A DNA stretch of 64,000 nucleotides from Astragalus membranaceus (GCA_039519185.1 JAZGSX010000017.1:372001-436000), one strand, 5' to 3'; counted from the first letter of the stretch, positions 1 through 11,292 are shown. A program made the numbers and translations. Notes: generated by a model not told the origin, from the letters alone.

Positions 1-50
1 ACCGGGACCGACCAGTCTGGTGATTGGTTAAAAAAGAATGGCGAACTTAC

Positions 51-327
51 CGAATGGTGAAATGTCCATGGCAACTGAGCGAGGCTTTCTCTCTACGGAG
101 GTTCCTTGATCGCCTTTGTTAACATGCACTTCTACAGAATTGTCTTTGTTATCATTACCACTAGCCTGAGCTCTCACCTTTCCTATTCCTAGCTTTGGCA
201 ATTGCCTCCTTGATGGAAATGAGGCCTTGCAAGCTGCAATTGCATTTTTGTGTGTTTTGGCAGACTGCCGCCATGCATTTGGATACAGCAAAGGTGAAAC
301 AGTTTGTAGCCATAGTGCTTGAACCAT
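51..327 (-). CDS. HSP21: Chloroplast small heat shock protein, first exon (gene runs off the left edge)
   Basis: This exon encodes the N-terminus of a nuclear gene for a plastid small heat shock protein, an ATP-independent chaperone that binds unfolding proteins in the chloroplast under heat. The 92 complete codons hold a Ser/Arg-rich transit peptide (about residues 1-50, with RRQLPKLG near 40-47), the VRAQASG stretch near the expected cleavage region, an acidic/basic linker (DNKDNSVEVH) and the family-typical DISPFG at the end. The codon for the last Gly is split by a consensus donor, GTAAGT, at 50-45 on the minus strand. The next exon, which would carry the Met-rich helix and the alpha-crystallin domain, lies outside the window. 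Known plastid sHSP genes have an intron at this place. The start ATG at 327 follows a TATA box and heat shock elements. Recognition is from sequence similarity recalled for legume HSP21, so the family is secure but completeness cannot be judged. Confidence 0.88.
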
Positions 328-427
328 GGTTGTAAAGGAAAAAAAAATATGATTTGTTTAAGCAATGAGATAAATCACAAGATCAATTTCTATTGTTGAT
401 GTTAAGGGTGGGAAGTGAGAATTATGA

Positions 428-434
428 ATATATA
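428..434 (-). promoter_or_regulatory. TATA box of the HSP21 gene
   Basis: A TATATAT motif read on the minus strand lies about 100 bp upstream of the ATG at 327. This would leave a 5' leader of roughly 70 bp. Confidence 0.55.
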
Positions 435-486
435 GACAGTGGATGTGAAGGGTTGAGAAGGGTCTTGAGAGTTTGAGAGCAAGTGT

Positions 487-499
487 GAAAGTTCTGGAC
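487..499 (-). promoter_or_regulatory. Proximal heat shock element
   Basis: The plus strand reads GAAagTTCtgGAC. These are three alternating heat-shock-factor pentamers in perfect 5-bp phase, the last with one mismatch (GAC for GAA). It lies about 55 bp upstream of the TATA box, the usual place for a functional element in plant sHSP promoters. Confidence 0.6.
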
Positions 500-561
500 C
501 GGAGGACCCAACAGTACTTGTCTGTCGCTACTTCTTTTTGTTTTTATCTCAGCCTCAGAGT

Positions 562-574
562 TTCCGGAATGATC
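562..574 (-). promoter_or_regulatory. Distal heat shock element
   Basis: The plus strand reads TTCcgGAAtgATC: two perfect alternating pentamer cores and a third with one mismatch. With the proximal element it forms a two-cluster heat-inducible promoter. Confidence 0.5.
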
Positions 575-599
575 TTTAAAAGTGATTTCACAATTCACA

Positions 600-1500
600 T
601 CATTGAGTAAAGTTCTTCAATCTTGATCTTGAGTAATGTTAAATCGACTCTGTTTGTTAGATTTTTCATTCATTAGCCACACAAGCCTTTGGCCAATTTT
701 CAAAATTTATCCTTTATTTCTATTCTCCTCGAACAATTGCCAGTTTAACATACATGAAAGATAAAATATGGGATTTGCTCATCACGAAAACATAAAAATT
801 ACACTCACCTAGCTAAATAACAAATACACTCTCTCTATACAAGCCACAAATGTTTAGCACAAACAGAAGCTTTTGCTCATTTTATACTTACTGTTGGAAT
901 ATGCTTTATGAAATCTAAAATAGTTAACACCGGGTCCAGTGGTGTAGCTCAATGGAGCTGGAGAAATATTTCGGTTGCCTCCCGGGTTCGAACTTAGTAT
1001 TCAGCACCAATGGATTTAGAAATTTTTGTTAGTCGGGGCAAAATTTTGGTCCATAATATTTTTATATAAAAAAACTCCTATAAAGTTTAACAAAATACTC
1101 AGTAATAGAAAAAACTTATTTCCAAAATCTAATGTATTTATTGTCGATTTATATGTTTAGTGTTAGAAGAGAAGTCAAAATTAGAATAATAAAAAGATAA
1201 AATGTATAAATATGTATTCTCTATTTTATCTCTCATAACTTTTTACATGTATTTTTTGTTTATAAAACTATTTCATGAGGGCAACATCTATTTTTTTATG
1301 GGGCAAAACATATTTTATAAGCATATATAAACTAAAAATATTGAGCTAAGTGGGGGCCAATTCCCCCGATTAACATCACAAGTATCCGTCCTTGGTATGC
1401 ACCACTCTCATTCCCCATTTCTCCTATTTGTCGCCATTTGGCCGGTCTTTTGAAGAAAAAAAATTGACACTGAAAAATATGAACAAAAAGATTCCTAAAA
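600..1500. other. Intergenic, no gene seen
   Basis: AT-rich sequence upstream of HSP21. About 930-1015 has a tRNA-like look (GTGTAGCTCAATGG followed about 45 bp later by GGGTTCGAACTTAG, similar to pol III A and B boxes), so it may be a decayed SINE of a family different from the three better copies in this window. No supported coding sequence. Confidence 0.35.
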
Positions 1501-1565
1501 AAATATGCTTCCTAGTGTAAAAAATGGCCTGCATCATCTTCTTTTGTCGCCTACATATATCATTG

Positions 1566-1990
1566 GGGTTTTTTCTTTTGTACCCCCTCTTTCTCCCCCT
1601 ATTCCCCCATTTTACCAAAAATTCCTAAAATACCCCATTTTTTTTAAAATTTTTGGAAATAGGTCTAAATTCGGAATGCAAAGTTTTAAGATTACCGGAA
1701 ATACCTCAAAAAGAGGTATTTTCGGAAGGCAAAATGGCTTCCGAGAATACCTCTTTTTGAGGTATTTCCGGAAATCTTAAAAATTTGCCACGTTTCAGGA
1801 AATAGGTCTAAATTCGGAATGCAAAGTTTTAAGATTTCCGAAAATACCTCAAAAAGAGAGGTATTTTCGGAAGGCAAAATGGCTTCCGAAAATACCTCTT
1901 TTTTAGGTATTTCCGGAAATCTTAAAAATTTGCATTCCGAATTTAGATCTATTTCCGGAAAGTATTTTAATTTTTTTTAAAAAAATTTAA
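1566..1990. repeat. Nested palindromes of a Mutator-like element end
   Basis: After a pyrimidine-rich start with runs of CCCC comes a block of inverted repeats: arms containing ATTTCCGGAAAT-like cores, each enclosing a smaller hairpin (AATACCTC, A-run, GAGGTATT). The block occurs twice in tandem (about 1675-1790 and 1820-1925). The same design is seen in the MITE at 11293-11836, which has TIRs and a 9-bp target duplication, so this is read as the left end of a larger Mutator-like element whose cargo may be the plant-mobile-domain gene next to it. The matching right end was not found. Confidence 0.5.
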
Positions 1991-2101
1991 ATTGTTACCA
2001 TAAATAACGATATATAACGAAACTCGCTAAACTACAATCACGATAAACGATAACAATACAATACGAGAGAATAAATACGTCAAAATATACAAAATATACA
2101 A

Positions 2102-3357
2102 CTAAGGGTCAAATGTCAAAAGCCCTAAAACAGTCGAAAGGGTCTCATATACAACAGGTGGAATGCCCTCGTCAACCATGGCATCCCGGAGAAGTACAGC
2201 TGCTCTCTCCATCCTATCCTCCGCGGTCAGTGGACCAATATCCTCAATTGCTGCCTCCTGATCTGGTACATCATCCTCTGGAGGCGGAGCCGGAGTTAGA
2301 CGGGGAATAGACACCTCCAAATACCATGTAGGTAACCGTCATCGCAGAGACCCGCCACAGCTGTCCGTCTGGAAGTGTTCCTGAAAGTCCGCGCCGGGCC
2401 AACGTAGAACAACCACTGCTGTAAAATGTCCGTTGTAGATGGACGCGAGGAACCAACCAAAAGGGGCGGGCCAGGGATCTGCTGGATGTATCCAAGCTGC
2501 CACCGGACCCTGTCTGGCATATATGGCACGGTGATGGAGCTCCAGAGCAGGTAACCTCTGAAAAGAGAAATGTGTGAAAATAGTGTGTACTCTCTGTGGT
2601 CCTCCCAAGGCCTCCATATGACCTCCTCCCATCCTAACTCATCCAGCCGCCCGAAAATCTATAAGCTTGACAGTGTCGCACTTTTGATTCCCCCACCTGC
2701 TGCAACGTGGACGCTCAGACGCACCGAAGTCGTTGCGCACCACGATGGTGGGAAGTACTCATAAATCCAACACTGAAATTAAAAAATGAATAAAGAAATA
2801 AATATGTAATTATATAAATAAAAGTAATTAATTATCGGTAAAAAAAATAATTAATTATTACCTGTAGCAGAGAAGCGTATCCGCCAATCTGCGATGTCTC
2901 CCAAAAACAGGCGTCGTTGAGCTGCTCGTACAGAATGGCCAGAGCAGCTGGACCCCAAGCCCACTGGCCACAACGCTCAAAATCTGCAATAAGAGTGACC
3001 CACTTGACGGGCAAAGATGGTATAGCCTAACAAGAGTAATAAATAGCACCGTGCAGCATGATCAAGAAAGCCAGCCTCCATGTTAGCTCTGTATGCCTGC
3101 TCCAAAAAACTAAATTTGAAGTTCGGTCCCCTAGTGAACCGACACTCTAGCCAGCAAGAGTCGTGGTCTATACCCAACAACTGCACTCCAGCTGCAATGG
3201 CATCAGCCTCAGTAAAATACAGCCCATGCTCCAAAAATGTGCCGGTGAGCGGCAAGTGGAGCAACGCGGACACGTCGTCCAACGTCACCGTCATCTCCCC
3301 GAACGGCATGTGGAATGAGCTGGTCTCAGACTCAAGAAAGGGCGAGTAATCCACTTA
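2102..3357 (-). pseudogene. Plant mobile domain (MAIN-like / PP7 long-form-like) pseudogene
   Basis: The minus strand encodes a diverged plant mobile domain protein, a family that includes MAIN and many transposon-borne copies. In order it shows SSFHMPFGEMTVTLDDVSAL and LLHLPLTG (3350-3200), LIADFERCGQWAWGPAAL (about 3000-2930), a phase-compatible intron (about 2861-2775, GT...AG), CWIYEYFP, then RGYLLWSSITV and RWQLGYIQQIPGPP (about 2550-2450), and an acidic, Pro-rich C-tail ending at 2102. The frame changes near 3020 (apparent small deletion), in the second exon near 2690, and near 2318, so the copy is broken. The 5' part is separated by the hAT-like insertion: the sense frame resumes past 4317 (MHLLRCLK...). 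It probably never served the host except as TE cargo; an alternative is a decayed host PMD gene. Confidence 0.65.
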
Positions 3358-3929
3358 AGGGGTGCCAAACTAATTCATTTGTCCACCGGATATCCAATCC
3401 GTCCATAACAAAATTCATTCAATCTGTCCGTTTCAAAAAAAATATTAATGGATTGGACAGAATCCATCTGCTTCATTTGTGGATGGTTATGATCCATCCA
3501 TTATAGTTTTTAAATCCATTGGTTTTTTTAGTGCTCTTTTAAATTCATTGGACAATTATAAAAAAACTTTTTTTACCAAGAAAATATTTTTAAAATAATT
3601 TTCAGTTTTTAAAAAATAGTTTTTTTCCAGAAAATATTTTTTAAAAAAAAAATTCAGAAAAAAAAATATAATTTAATAAATATATTTAAAAAAAATTATA
3701 TATATATTACATATATAATATTTGATTTATAATATATATATATATATATATAAAATATTACGTATATAATATTATATATATATATATATATAATATGCTA
3801 ACCACCCTCACCAATTCCTGGAGAGCCACCGCCGCAGGCCGCAGCATCCGCCGTCAACCCCCGCGGGTAGCCGGAGCTCAGCCGTGCCGGTCGCCAGAGC
3901 TACTCCGCCGGTCGCCGCCTGCACCACCA

Positions 3930-4019
<90 letters not shown>

Positions 4020-4308
4020 AAATTTTTGTATTAATAAAATATATAAAATTACGACTTAATTTTTTTTTTTTTTTGGCACATAAATATATTTTTTATTCAA
4101 ATATTTTTTATGTTTTAAATATATTAGTGGATGAATCGGATATGCATCTATAAATAAATTGCTAATGGATGGATTAGATGAACTTTTTTTGTAAATGAAT
4201 GAATTGGATTAGACTTATTTGGTACAATTTTAATGGATATGAATTGATAAATGGATTGTCTCCGGTCCATCCATTATAATCCATCCAACCTATCCATTTT
4301 GACACCCC
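3356..4308. mobile_element. hAT-like non-autonomous element inserted in the PMD pseudogene
   Basis: The ends are inverted (GGGGTGCCAAAC at the left; reverse complement GGGGTGTCAAAATGG at the right) and are flanked by the 8-bp direct repeat AATCCACT at 3348-3355 and 4309-4316. An 8-bp duplication is typical of hAT. Removing the element rejoins the PMD reading frame across the site. Subterminal parts are rich in TGGAT/ATCCA motifs. The middle has AT tracts and a short GC-rich stretch (about 3800-3930). No transposase. Confidence 0.65.
3933..4015. repeat. (AT)n microsatellite
   Basis: About 80 bp of uninterrupted TA dinucleotides within the hAT-like element; shorter TA runs occur at about 3737-3795. 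Confidence 0.95.
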
Positions 4309-4316
4309 AATCCACT

Positions 4317-5302
4317 TTAAGACACCGAAGCAAGTGCATCGTGTGAGTGTGTCTTAATGGAAAGATGGCAATTGCAAAGCTATGCGGTGTGTACTTAATA
4401 ATACTTACTATTAGGTTTATATGTTGGCATATTCTCAATACTAGCTCCAATCCTCATGCTATGCACGTGGTTAAGGTAATTTATGTTGAAGTTGTATAGT
4501 TTAGCTTTGTATATAAGTTCTTTTATTATAATAAGTAAGTGCTCTAATCACTTGTACATAAATGTGTGATAAGTGATAGTTCTTTTAATAAATTTTATGT
4601 GTGTGATAAGTGATATTCTTTTAATAAGTCCACTTCGGTTAGTTTTGTTAGTTTTACTGATTATTGGCATCTTAACAAACTGATAGCTGGCGGTGTAACA
4701 AACTCTCTCAATTGTATATATCTCTCAATACATGCAATGAAACTGAGAAGTTGATTTCCAGTAATTGTAACTCCATCAATTTATTGTAATTATGATGTAA
4801 AATATGTTGATAAAATTTTAATATTATAATAAGTATGGTAGTAAAAATATTAAATTTCAAATATAAATAACAATGAGTTGATGAAAAGCTAACCATGTCT
4901 TCATGGCTTTTCATATTTTATAAACTTAGTTTTCGAATCTCTCCAATTCATGAGTAAGTGGATCATAAAATAAAGTTGGAATAATTCTGGAAGTTGATTG
5001 AGTTGCATTTTGAAAAGGATGATTATTGATAACTTTGGGAATTGCATGCAAAGAAAATTCATATTGATGTTCAACATTATTAGTATTGAGAAAATGCAAA
5101 TGAAACTCATATTGATATATAACGTACAAAAATTGATACTCGAGAGTAACTTTACAAACCTAACGTATTTACAAAATTTTGTTCCATTATTTTTTGTAAA
5201 CAAAAAAATATTAATTGAAATGTAAATCAAAAAAACAAACTAATGTTGATTTTTTGTTTAAAAGTATTATTTTGGATGCAACTCATTTCTGAATGCTAAA
5301 TG
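4317..5302. other. Intergenic AT-rich sequence
   Basis: The first few tens of bases probably still belong to the PMD pseudogene. Then follows AT-rich sequence with a short local duplication (TGTGATAAGTGATA repeated near 4567 and 4602). No supported gene. Confidence 0.5.
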
Positions 5303-5314
5303 AGTTTTCGTTAA

Positions 5315-5890
5315 GGGTGTTCGTGGGTCGGTTTGGATCGGATTTTACCAAATCCGTTGTCCGAACCAATGATAATTATTCGGTTTGGGTTGGTCCGGAT
5401 TTTACATTTTTTCCTCCAAAATCCGAACCAAACCGAACCGATATTGGACGGGTCGGTTTGGATTGGGCTCACGGGTCATTCACTAAAATATTAATTTTCT
5501 AAAATATAAAAAACAACATTTTTTTATGATATTCCAACACTTTAAATAGCTAAAAAAAATTGAAAATCACACGAAATCAAACTCAAATCCACTAATAATC
5601 TTCTCATTCATAGTATTAAAATTTTACAACTTAATCATAAATCATTAAGGTAAAAATTCTAAGCAAATAAAATCGTATACATCTAAAATTACAAAATTGT
5701 TATGACGTAATATGGGTTGGTTCGGGTTCGCGGATTTGATTTTTAAAATCCGTTGCCCGATCCAAACAACTACGGGTTGGTTTGGATTTGTTCGATTTTA
5801 ACCCGAAAACGAGAAATATCCGAACCAAACATATCGGTTTGGATTGGATTGTGGGTTGGTTTGGATTTGCCCGAACCACTGAACACCCCT
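5315..5890. mobile_element. hAT-like MITE with GGGTGTTC ends
   Basis: It starts GGGTGTTCGTGGGTCGG and ends with the inverted ...CCGAACCACTGAACACCCCT. Both sides carry the direct repeat AGTTTTCGTTAA (5303-5314 and 5891-5902). Subterminal regions are packed with CGGTTTGGAT / ATCCAAACC motifs in both orientations. No coding capacity. Confidence 0.75.
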
Positions 5891-5904
5891 AGTTTTCGTT
5901 AAGG

Positions 5905-6610
5905 AAAGTAAAAAACTAAAACATATAGGAAATTTATAAGAGCGTTGAGGAAAAATCAGGGAGATCTACAGCCCTATTTGCTTGATAGTCAGTTTCCAGT
6001 TATATTGCATGAACATATAGATCACCAAAAAAGTGAGTAAAAAATATAAGGAAGATGTAATAAAAAACCAAAAAGTAGCCAAAACTTCATGTAAATAAAT
6101 ATTCATATAATTTTGATGCACAGTTAGTTCCCCATGATTCCAATCGCCTGTCATGCGATATTTTTTGTGTCATGATTTATTTGTGAGTTTCTTAGCTAGG
6201 TTTGCGTATTGTCTAAACAAAAAGTACATCTGACGCAAATGTAAATTTGGTGTAGTCATCAGCTTTGTAATTTGTGTAGTGATCGGACTAAAACTCGATT
6301 CCACGGCAATACTACAAACATTTGTTTAAATACATAGTAGAGATATTTTGCGTTAAGAAAAACGTGTTTTAAAAAAATAAAGAAAAGAAATGCAAATATA
6401 AATAAATTTTTTATAGTGGTGAAAATATTAAAAGAAGTAGGCTAAAACCCATAATTTTTGTGGAGGCTAAAAGTAAAAAATAAGTTAATCAAAATGTGCT
6501 AATTATAAAAGAGAATAAAAAATATTAAAAAAAATTTAAAAAAAGGAAAGATAGATAGAAGAGTTGAAAAAATAAAAAAATAACAGACAACCTTGGAGCC
6601 TCCGTTAGGA
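5905..6610. other. Intergenic
   Basis: AT-rich sequence without a supported gene between two MITEs. Confidence 0.5.
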
Positions 6611-6620
6611 GACTACCAAG

Positions 6621-6978
6621 CAATGTTTTAAAAACCGGACCGGACCGGCCGGTTCAACCGGTTGAACCGGGAACCGGACCCCCGGCCGGTTGGTTCAACC
6701 CCATTTGAACCGCAGTCTTATTGAACCGCCTAGAACCGGATCAAACCGGGTTGAACCGCGGTTCAACCGCTTTGAACCGGAAACCGAACCGGATTGAACC
6801 GCCCGAAATACATTTTTTTTATTTTTAAATTTACTTTTTTCTCCAAAATTTAATATTTTTTATTTTTTATTTAATAAATTACTCATCCGGTTCAACCATG
6901 GTTGAACCGGTTGAACCGATTGAACCATGAACCGGAGGCCTCGCCGGTTCGATCTCCGGTCCGGTTTTAAAAACATTG
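6621..6978. mobile_element. Palindromic MITE rich in GGTTGAACCGG
   Basis: It begins CAATGTTTTAAAAACCGGAC and ends with the inverted GTCCGGTTTTAAAAACATTG; the TIRs are nearly perfect. Near-identical 8-bp flanks (CTACCAAG and CTACTAAG) are a likely target duplication. The interior is dominated by AACCGG/CCGGTT motifs in both orientations around an AT-rich core, so the element can fold on itself. Confidence 0.75.
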
Positions 6979-7064
6979 CTACTAAGGAATCTTTTACTAT
7001 TTTAACCATTCTAAAAAGTGAATACATGTTGACAAAAAAATAAATTAGATTTATATTTATGTTT

Positions 7065-7185
7065 TTTATCCCAAGTAGGTAGCTCGGTTGGTGAGTTATG
7101 GGATGCCGCAGAAGTGCAAACGGGAGGTCTAGAGTTCAAACCGAAACTAACATTTCCCCTTCTTCTAACTATCTATTTTCATTTC
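7065..7185 (+). mobile_element. tRNA-derived SINE
   Basis: The head TCCCAAGTAGGTAGCTCGGT has a pol III A box (TAGCTCGGTTGGTGAG). A B-box-like AGAGTTCAAACC follows about 50 bp later, then AACTAACATTTCCCC and a T-rich tail. The same family occurs at 13465-13597 and 14230-14345. Confidence 0.65.
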
Positions 7186-7255
7186 TTTTTATTAACCCAA
7201 AAATAATAAAGATATATTATTTTTCACAAAAAACAAAACATTAAAATATAACGTA

Positions 7256-7540
7256 CCCTAAAACACATTGTTTAGTATCACACTTTACGACTTGTAAAAA
7301 AAGCATCACACTCTACGTTTTCTGTCATGAAATTAATTTTTTTTAACCAAACATGTTATTGAAGAATGAACTTCTCGTCTTTGAACATCTAATTTTTTTT
7401 CCGGACTCTTACCTCAAAACACACTACTTAACATCACACTTTACGTATTTTGTCACAAAATCAATTTTTTCCACTAAACCAGCTATTGAGGAACGATCTT
7501 CGCATATTTAAAGATATAATTGTTTTCCAGACTTTAAAGT
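7256..7540. repeat. Diverged tandem duplication of about 150 bp
   Basis: The segment CTAAAACACATTGTTTAGTA...TTTTTTTCCGGACT (about 7257-7407) is repeated in degenerate form (CTCAAAACACACTACTTAAC...TTTTCCAGACT) up to about 7535. Both copies share CATCACACTTTACG. No gene; the remaining stretch to 7979 is the 3' flank of the receptor kinase gene. Confidence 0.6.
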
Positions 7541-7979
7541 AGTGAAAGAAAGAAAAAAGGGTGGGGGTGGGGGGAGACTCGTTCATAAATAGAGTTGGAA
7601 ACTACCTCCAATTTATTATATAGACTAGGACTCTCATTCGTGCGTTTCTTGGGGGATGGATAGAAGGCTAACACGCATTGTTCATGGGATGGGGATATTT
7701 AGGTGAATCAACACTTTTTTTCTTCACTTTTTCAAACTTATTTCGCTTTTTCACGGTCTCTCTCACACTATTTTTACCTTTTCAGATTAGCACATACAAT
7801 ATGATTTACTTGCTAGCTATATATAATATTTGAGCAAATGATAAAATGGGTGGCTTTAAGGCTTCTTCGAAAATGATAAGTAAATGAAATGAAATTATTC
7901 TTAAAACGACATGTATGTATTCTGAAATGCATGAAACAGATGTAGTAATAATTTATACATGATTCTTTTTTCTTATACA

Positions 7980-10900
7980 CTAAGAGGGCACAAGAACAAC
8001 ATCATGTGCACACATCATAGACTGTCTAATTCTTTGTAAATCTGTTAAGGCTTCTCTCATGGTCCATCGATCTTTGGGATGATAAGATGTACAAAACAAC
8101 CCAACTCTTACAGCAGCTGCTATGCATTCCTCGGCTTTGTGAGTCCAATGTGCGTTACTACCATCAGTACTATAGCACGTGTCCCTTGACCCACCGCTAT
8201 CGCCATCGCTGCTGAAATTTTGAGACGAATTTTCATATTGGTTAATAAGCCTTTGATCAGCAAACTTCAATAGTTCCTTCTCATCAATGGATGATACAAA
8301 TTTGTTCAGACTTAATCCTTCTTTGAACATTTCATCAGTTGGTTTTTTGGCTATGAACATCTCGAGCAGTAGGATACCAAAACTGTACACGTCACCACAT
8401 GTTGAAGCCTTGCCACCTAGACCATATTCTGAAACATATCACCCCAAATGTTAGATAACCGTATATTATATAGTTATGTATAAATAGAAGAATAAAGAAA
8501 TTACAAAGCAAGAAAGTACCTGGGGCAATATAGCCTATTGATCCCTTTAATCCAATAGTGCTATTCTGTGTCTCTAATGGATTTTGAGAGAGAAACCTGA
8601 CCAACCCAAAATCAGCAACATGTGCAACCATATCATCATCTAGTAAGACATTTTCAGGTTTGAGATCACAGTGGACTATTGGTAGATCACAATCATGGTG
8701 CAAGTAGTTCATGGCAGAAGCAACATCAATGACAATGTTTAACCTTTGCAACAGTGTTAGAGAAGAAGATCCTGACTCAACATCTCTCGGGTACAAACTC
8801 ATCTCCAAATTACCATTGGCCATGAATTGCATAACAAGTGCCTTAAATTCATCTCCCTTATAATCAACACTGGAGCAAGAAGTAACAACTTTCACTAGAT
8901 TCCTATGCCTTACATTTTTTAAAGCATCACATTCTGCTTTGAAACTTTGAGAAGCTTTGCTTTGTTGCATGTCTAGAACTTTGACAGCAAGTGTAGTGGT
9001 TTCACTTTCACCAGTATTGATTGTGAACTCCCCCTTATAAACAGTGCCAAAGCCTCCTTTTCCAATCAAGTTTTCAGCTGCAAAATTGTTTGTAGCTATC
9101 CTAATATCACCATAGGATATATTCTGAGGAAATCCCCTTAGAGGAGAAGATAACAAACTTGTTTTTTTCTTCTTGCGGAACATTAGAATCCATAGTAGAT
9201 AGAGCAATGAAATGAATAAAATAGCAGCAGCAGCAATTGCTAGTATGATTGGGAGTAAAATGTTTGTCTTCTTTTTAACAGCAACACTATTTTGTTGAAT
9301 AATATTAATGTTGTTACCTCGGAGATCAACTTGGCTAAGGTTCATAAAAACACCTTTCATAGCAACCTCACCTACCAAGTTATTAAAAGACAAATTTAAC
9401 TTTACCATATATTGGAGTTCTTCTAAACTTTGAGGAATTGTGCCAGTGAGATTGTTTGATGATAAATCCAAAGTCATAAGAGATGATAAATCTCCTAGAC
9501 TATTTGGGACTGAGCCACTAAAGTTGTTTCTCGCCATCACAAGATCCTTCAAACCATCTGCTTCTATTTTAGGAATGTAACCTGACAACTGGTTATCTGA
9601 AAGAACCATGGCTTGGAGCTGCTCCATGTTGTTGATCACAAAAGGAAGTGAACCATTCAATGAGTTTCCATGTAAGTACAAGATCGTTAAGGAATTTAGT
9701 TGAAATATCTCATTTGGTATGGTTCCTTCAAGGTTATTCATTTGCAAGTCAAGAGAATTCAACCTTTTACATTGTCCAATACTCTTGTGAATTTTACCTG
9801 AGAATTGGTTATTTCCAATTGCAAGCATATAAAGGTTTGAAAAATTTCCAAATATATCTGGAATTTCTCCTGACAAGCTGTTATTGTATATCACAAGTCG
9901 TTCCAACTTGTTGAGACTTCCTAGTTCTGATGGTAACTTTCCAGTGAAAAAGTTGTTTTCAAAAGAGAAGGAAATGAGGTTTTGAAATTTCTTCATTCCA
10001 TTAGGAACATTTCCAGTTAGTCTATTGCCAGAAACACAGAACTGTTGGAGATTGGCAGAAAGATTTGCAACAGAAATCGGAAGTTCTCCAGACAAGTAGT
10101 TATCATTGAGCCAGAGAGTTTGCAACTGAGTAGAGTTTGTAAGGGAGTTAAAGAATTGAAAATTCAATGAAGTTGTGGAAGTGAGATAATTAGTACCAAG
10201 AACCAAGTGGGTGAGATTTTTCAAGTTGTTGAATAGAGGTATTGGCCCGTGAAATCTATTGTTAGCAAGATCAATAATTTGAAGATGAGAAGCATTGGAT
10301 ATTGAATTAGGAATTAGTCCTCCAAATCTATTAGTGGCCAAAGCAAGTGTCCTTAAATGTGGAAAACCATTCCCTAAATTTAGTGGCAACTTACCTGTTA
10401 GATTGTTCTGTGTGACAGATAAGAAGACTAAGGAAGAGAGGTTGAAAATAGAAGTGGGAAACTGGCCAGTGAAATGGTTCTCTGAGAGTTTAAGTTTGGA
10501 AAGGTTGTGGAGGTTGCCTAATTCACTTGGAATCTCACCTACTAAACTGTTTCTTGCCAAGGAAAGATTCTTAAGAGAAAATAAACTGCCAAATGTTGAA
10601 GGGATTTTTCCTGTGAGATTGTTAACTGATAAGTCTAAACTTTGTAGATGTTTAAGTTGACCCAATTGTTCAGGAAGTGTGCCTGTGAGATTGTTGGTAG
10701 CTAATTGAATGACATTGAGAAGTGAGAGATGGGAAATTTCTTGTGGTATTTGGCCATGAAATTTGTTATTGGAAAGATCAAGTGAATGAAGATAAGTGAG
10801 GTTGAAGAGTTGAGGGGGTAGTTTGCCAGAGAGGCTAAGTCCTGATAGGTTGAGAGACTGAACTTTGTTTCCTACTTTGGAGCAGTTTACACCGTACCAT

Positions 10901-11073
10901 GTACAGTGATCAGAATCTGCTGACCAACTGGTGAGAGTATTTTTTGTGTCACTCACTTGGATTTTGAAAGAAAGAAGAGCATCTTTGTCTGTGTTGTTGT
11001 TGCAAATGATGGCATGAAAATGATTTAGTAAGAAACATAGGACCAAAATAAGTTTAGTACTATGGTTCCTCAT
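7980..11073 (-). CDS. LRR receptor-like kinase, class XII-like, non-RD (RLK1)
   Basis: This is a membrane receptor kinase of 1000 residues with two exons (11073-8520 and 8428-7980) and a 91-bp GT-AG intron. Order: signal peptide (about 1-25), LRR N-cap with paired Cys, 21 LRRs, a transmembrane helix (about 606-631) followed by RKKKK, and a Ser/Thr kinase domain. Visible kinase motifs are the Gly loop GKGGFGTVYKG (about 669), LAVKVL with the catalytic Lys, HCDLKPENVLL (about 802), ADFGLVRF (about 821) and GYIAPEY, whose Glu codon is split by the intron. Cys instead of Arg before the catalytic Asp makes it non-RD, as in EFR, FLS2 and Xa21, so a role in sensing microbial or danger peptides is a family-based inference. 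The frame is intact throughout. Truncated copies lie at 31510-32248 and 38111-38124. The upstream region was once a divergent promoter shared with a small secreted peptide gene. Confidence 0.93.
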
Positions 11074-11283
11074 ATCATGGGGTGTAAGGTAATATTCTTG
11101 GGTTACACTTTTATATGCAGTTCAATAGCATGCAAGTATTTTTATTTATGTGCAGTTCAATATATAGCTGCCAGCTGGGTCTGGTTCTTATTCTAGTTGG
11201 AATTGGTCATGGTAGTAACATTAATTAATAGTAGTTGGAATTGGTCATGGTATTAGACATTTATCTTACAACTTACTAAGTAA
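11074..11283 (-). promoter_or_regulatory. Proximal promoter of RLK1
   Basis: The first part upstream of the ATG matches the sequence before the receptor stub at 38111 (shared TTGCATGC, GAACTGCA, TAAAAGTGTAACCCAA and CATGATATGAGGAA). The paralogue has TATAAAAATACTTGC at 38034; here it reads ATAAAAATACTTGC. An alternative TATATAT lies at 11160-11166. A short duplication (GCAGTTCAATA twice) separates them. Confidence 0.55.
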
Positions 11284-11292
11284 TTTCCTTTT

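Noticed and set aside
3795..4016. Open frame ending in a long Ile-Tyr repeat
   Set aside because: Translation of an (AT)n microsatellite.
7065..7150. tRNA gene
   Set aside because: The A and B boxes and tail match a SINE family present three times; no tRNA cloverleaf or anticodon arm.
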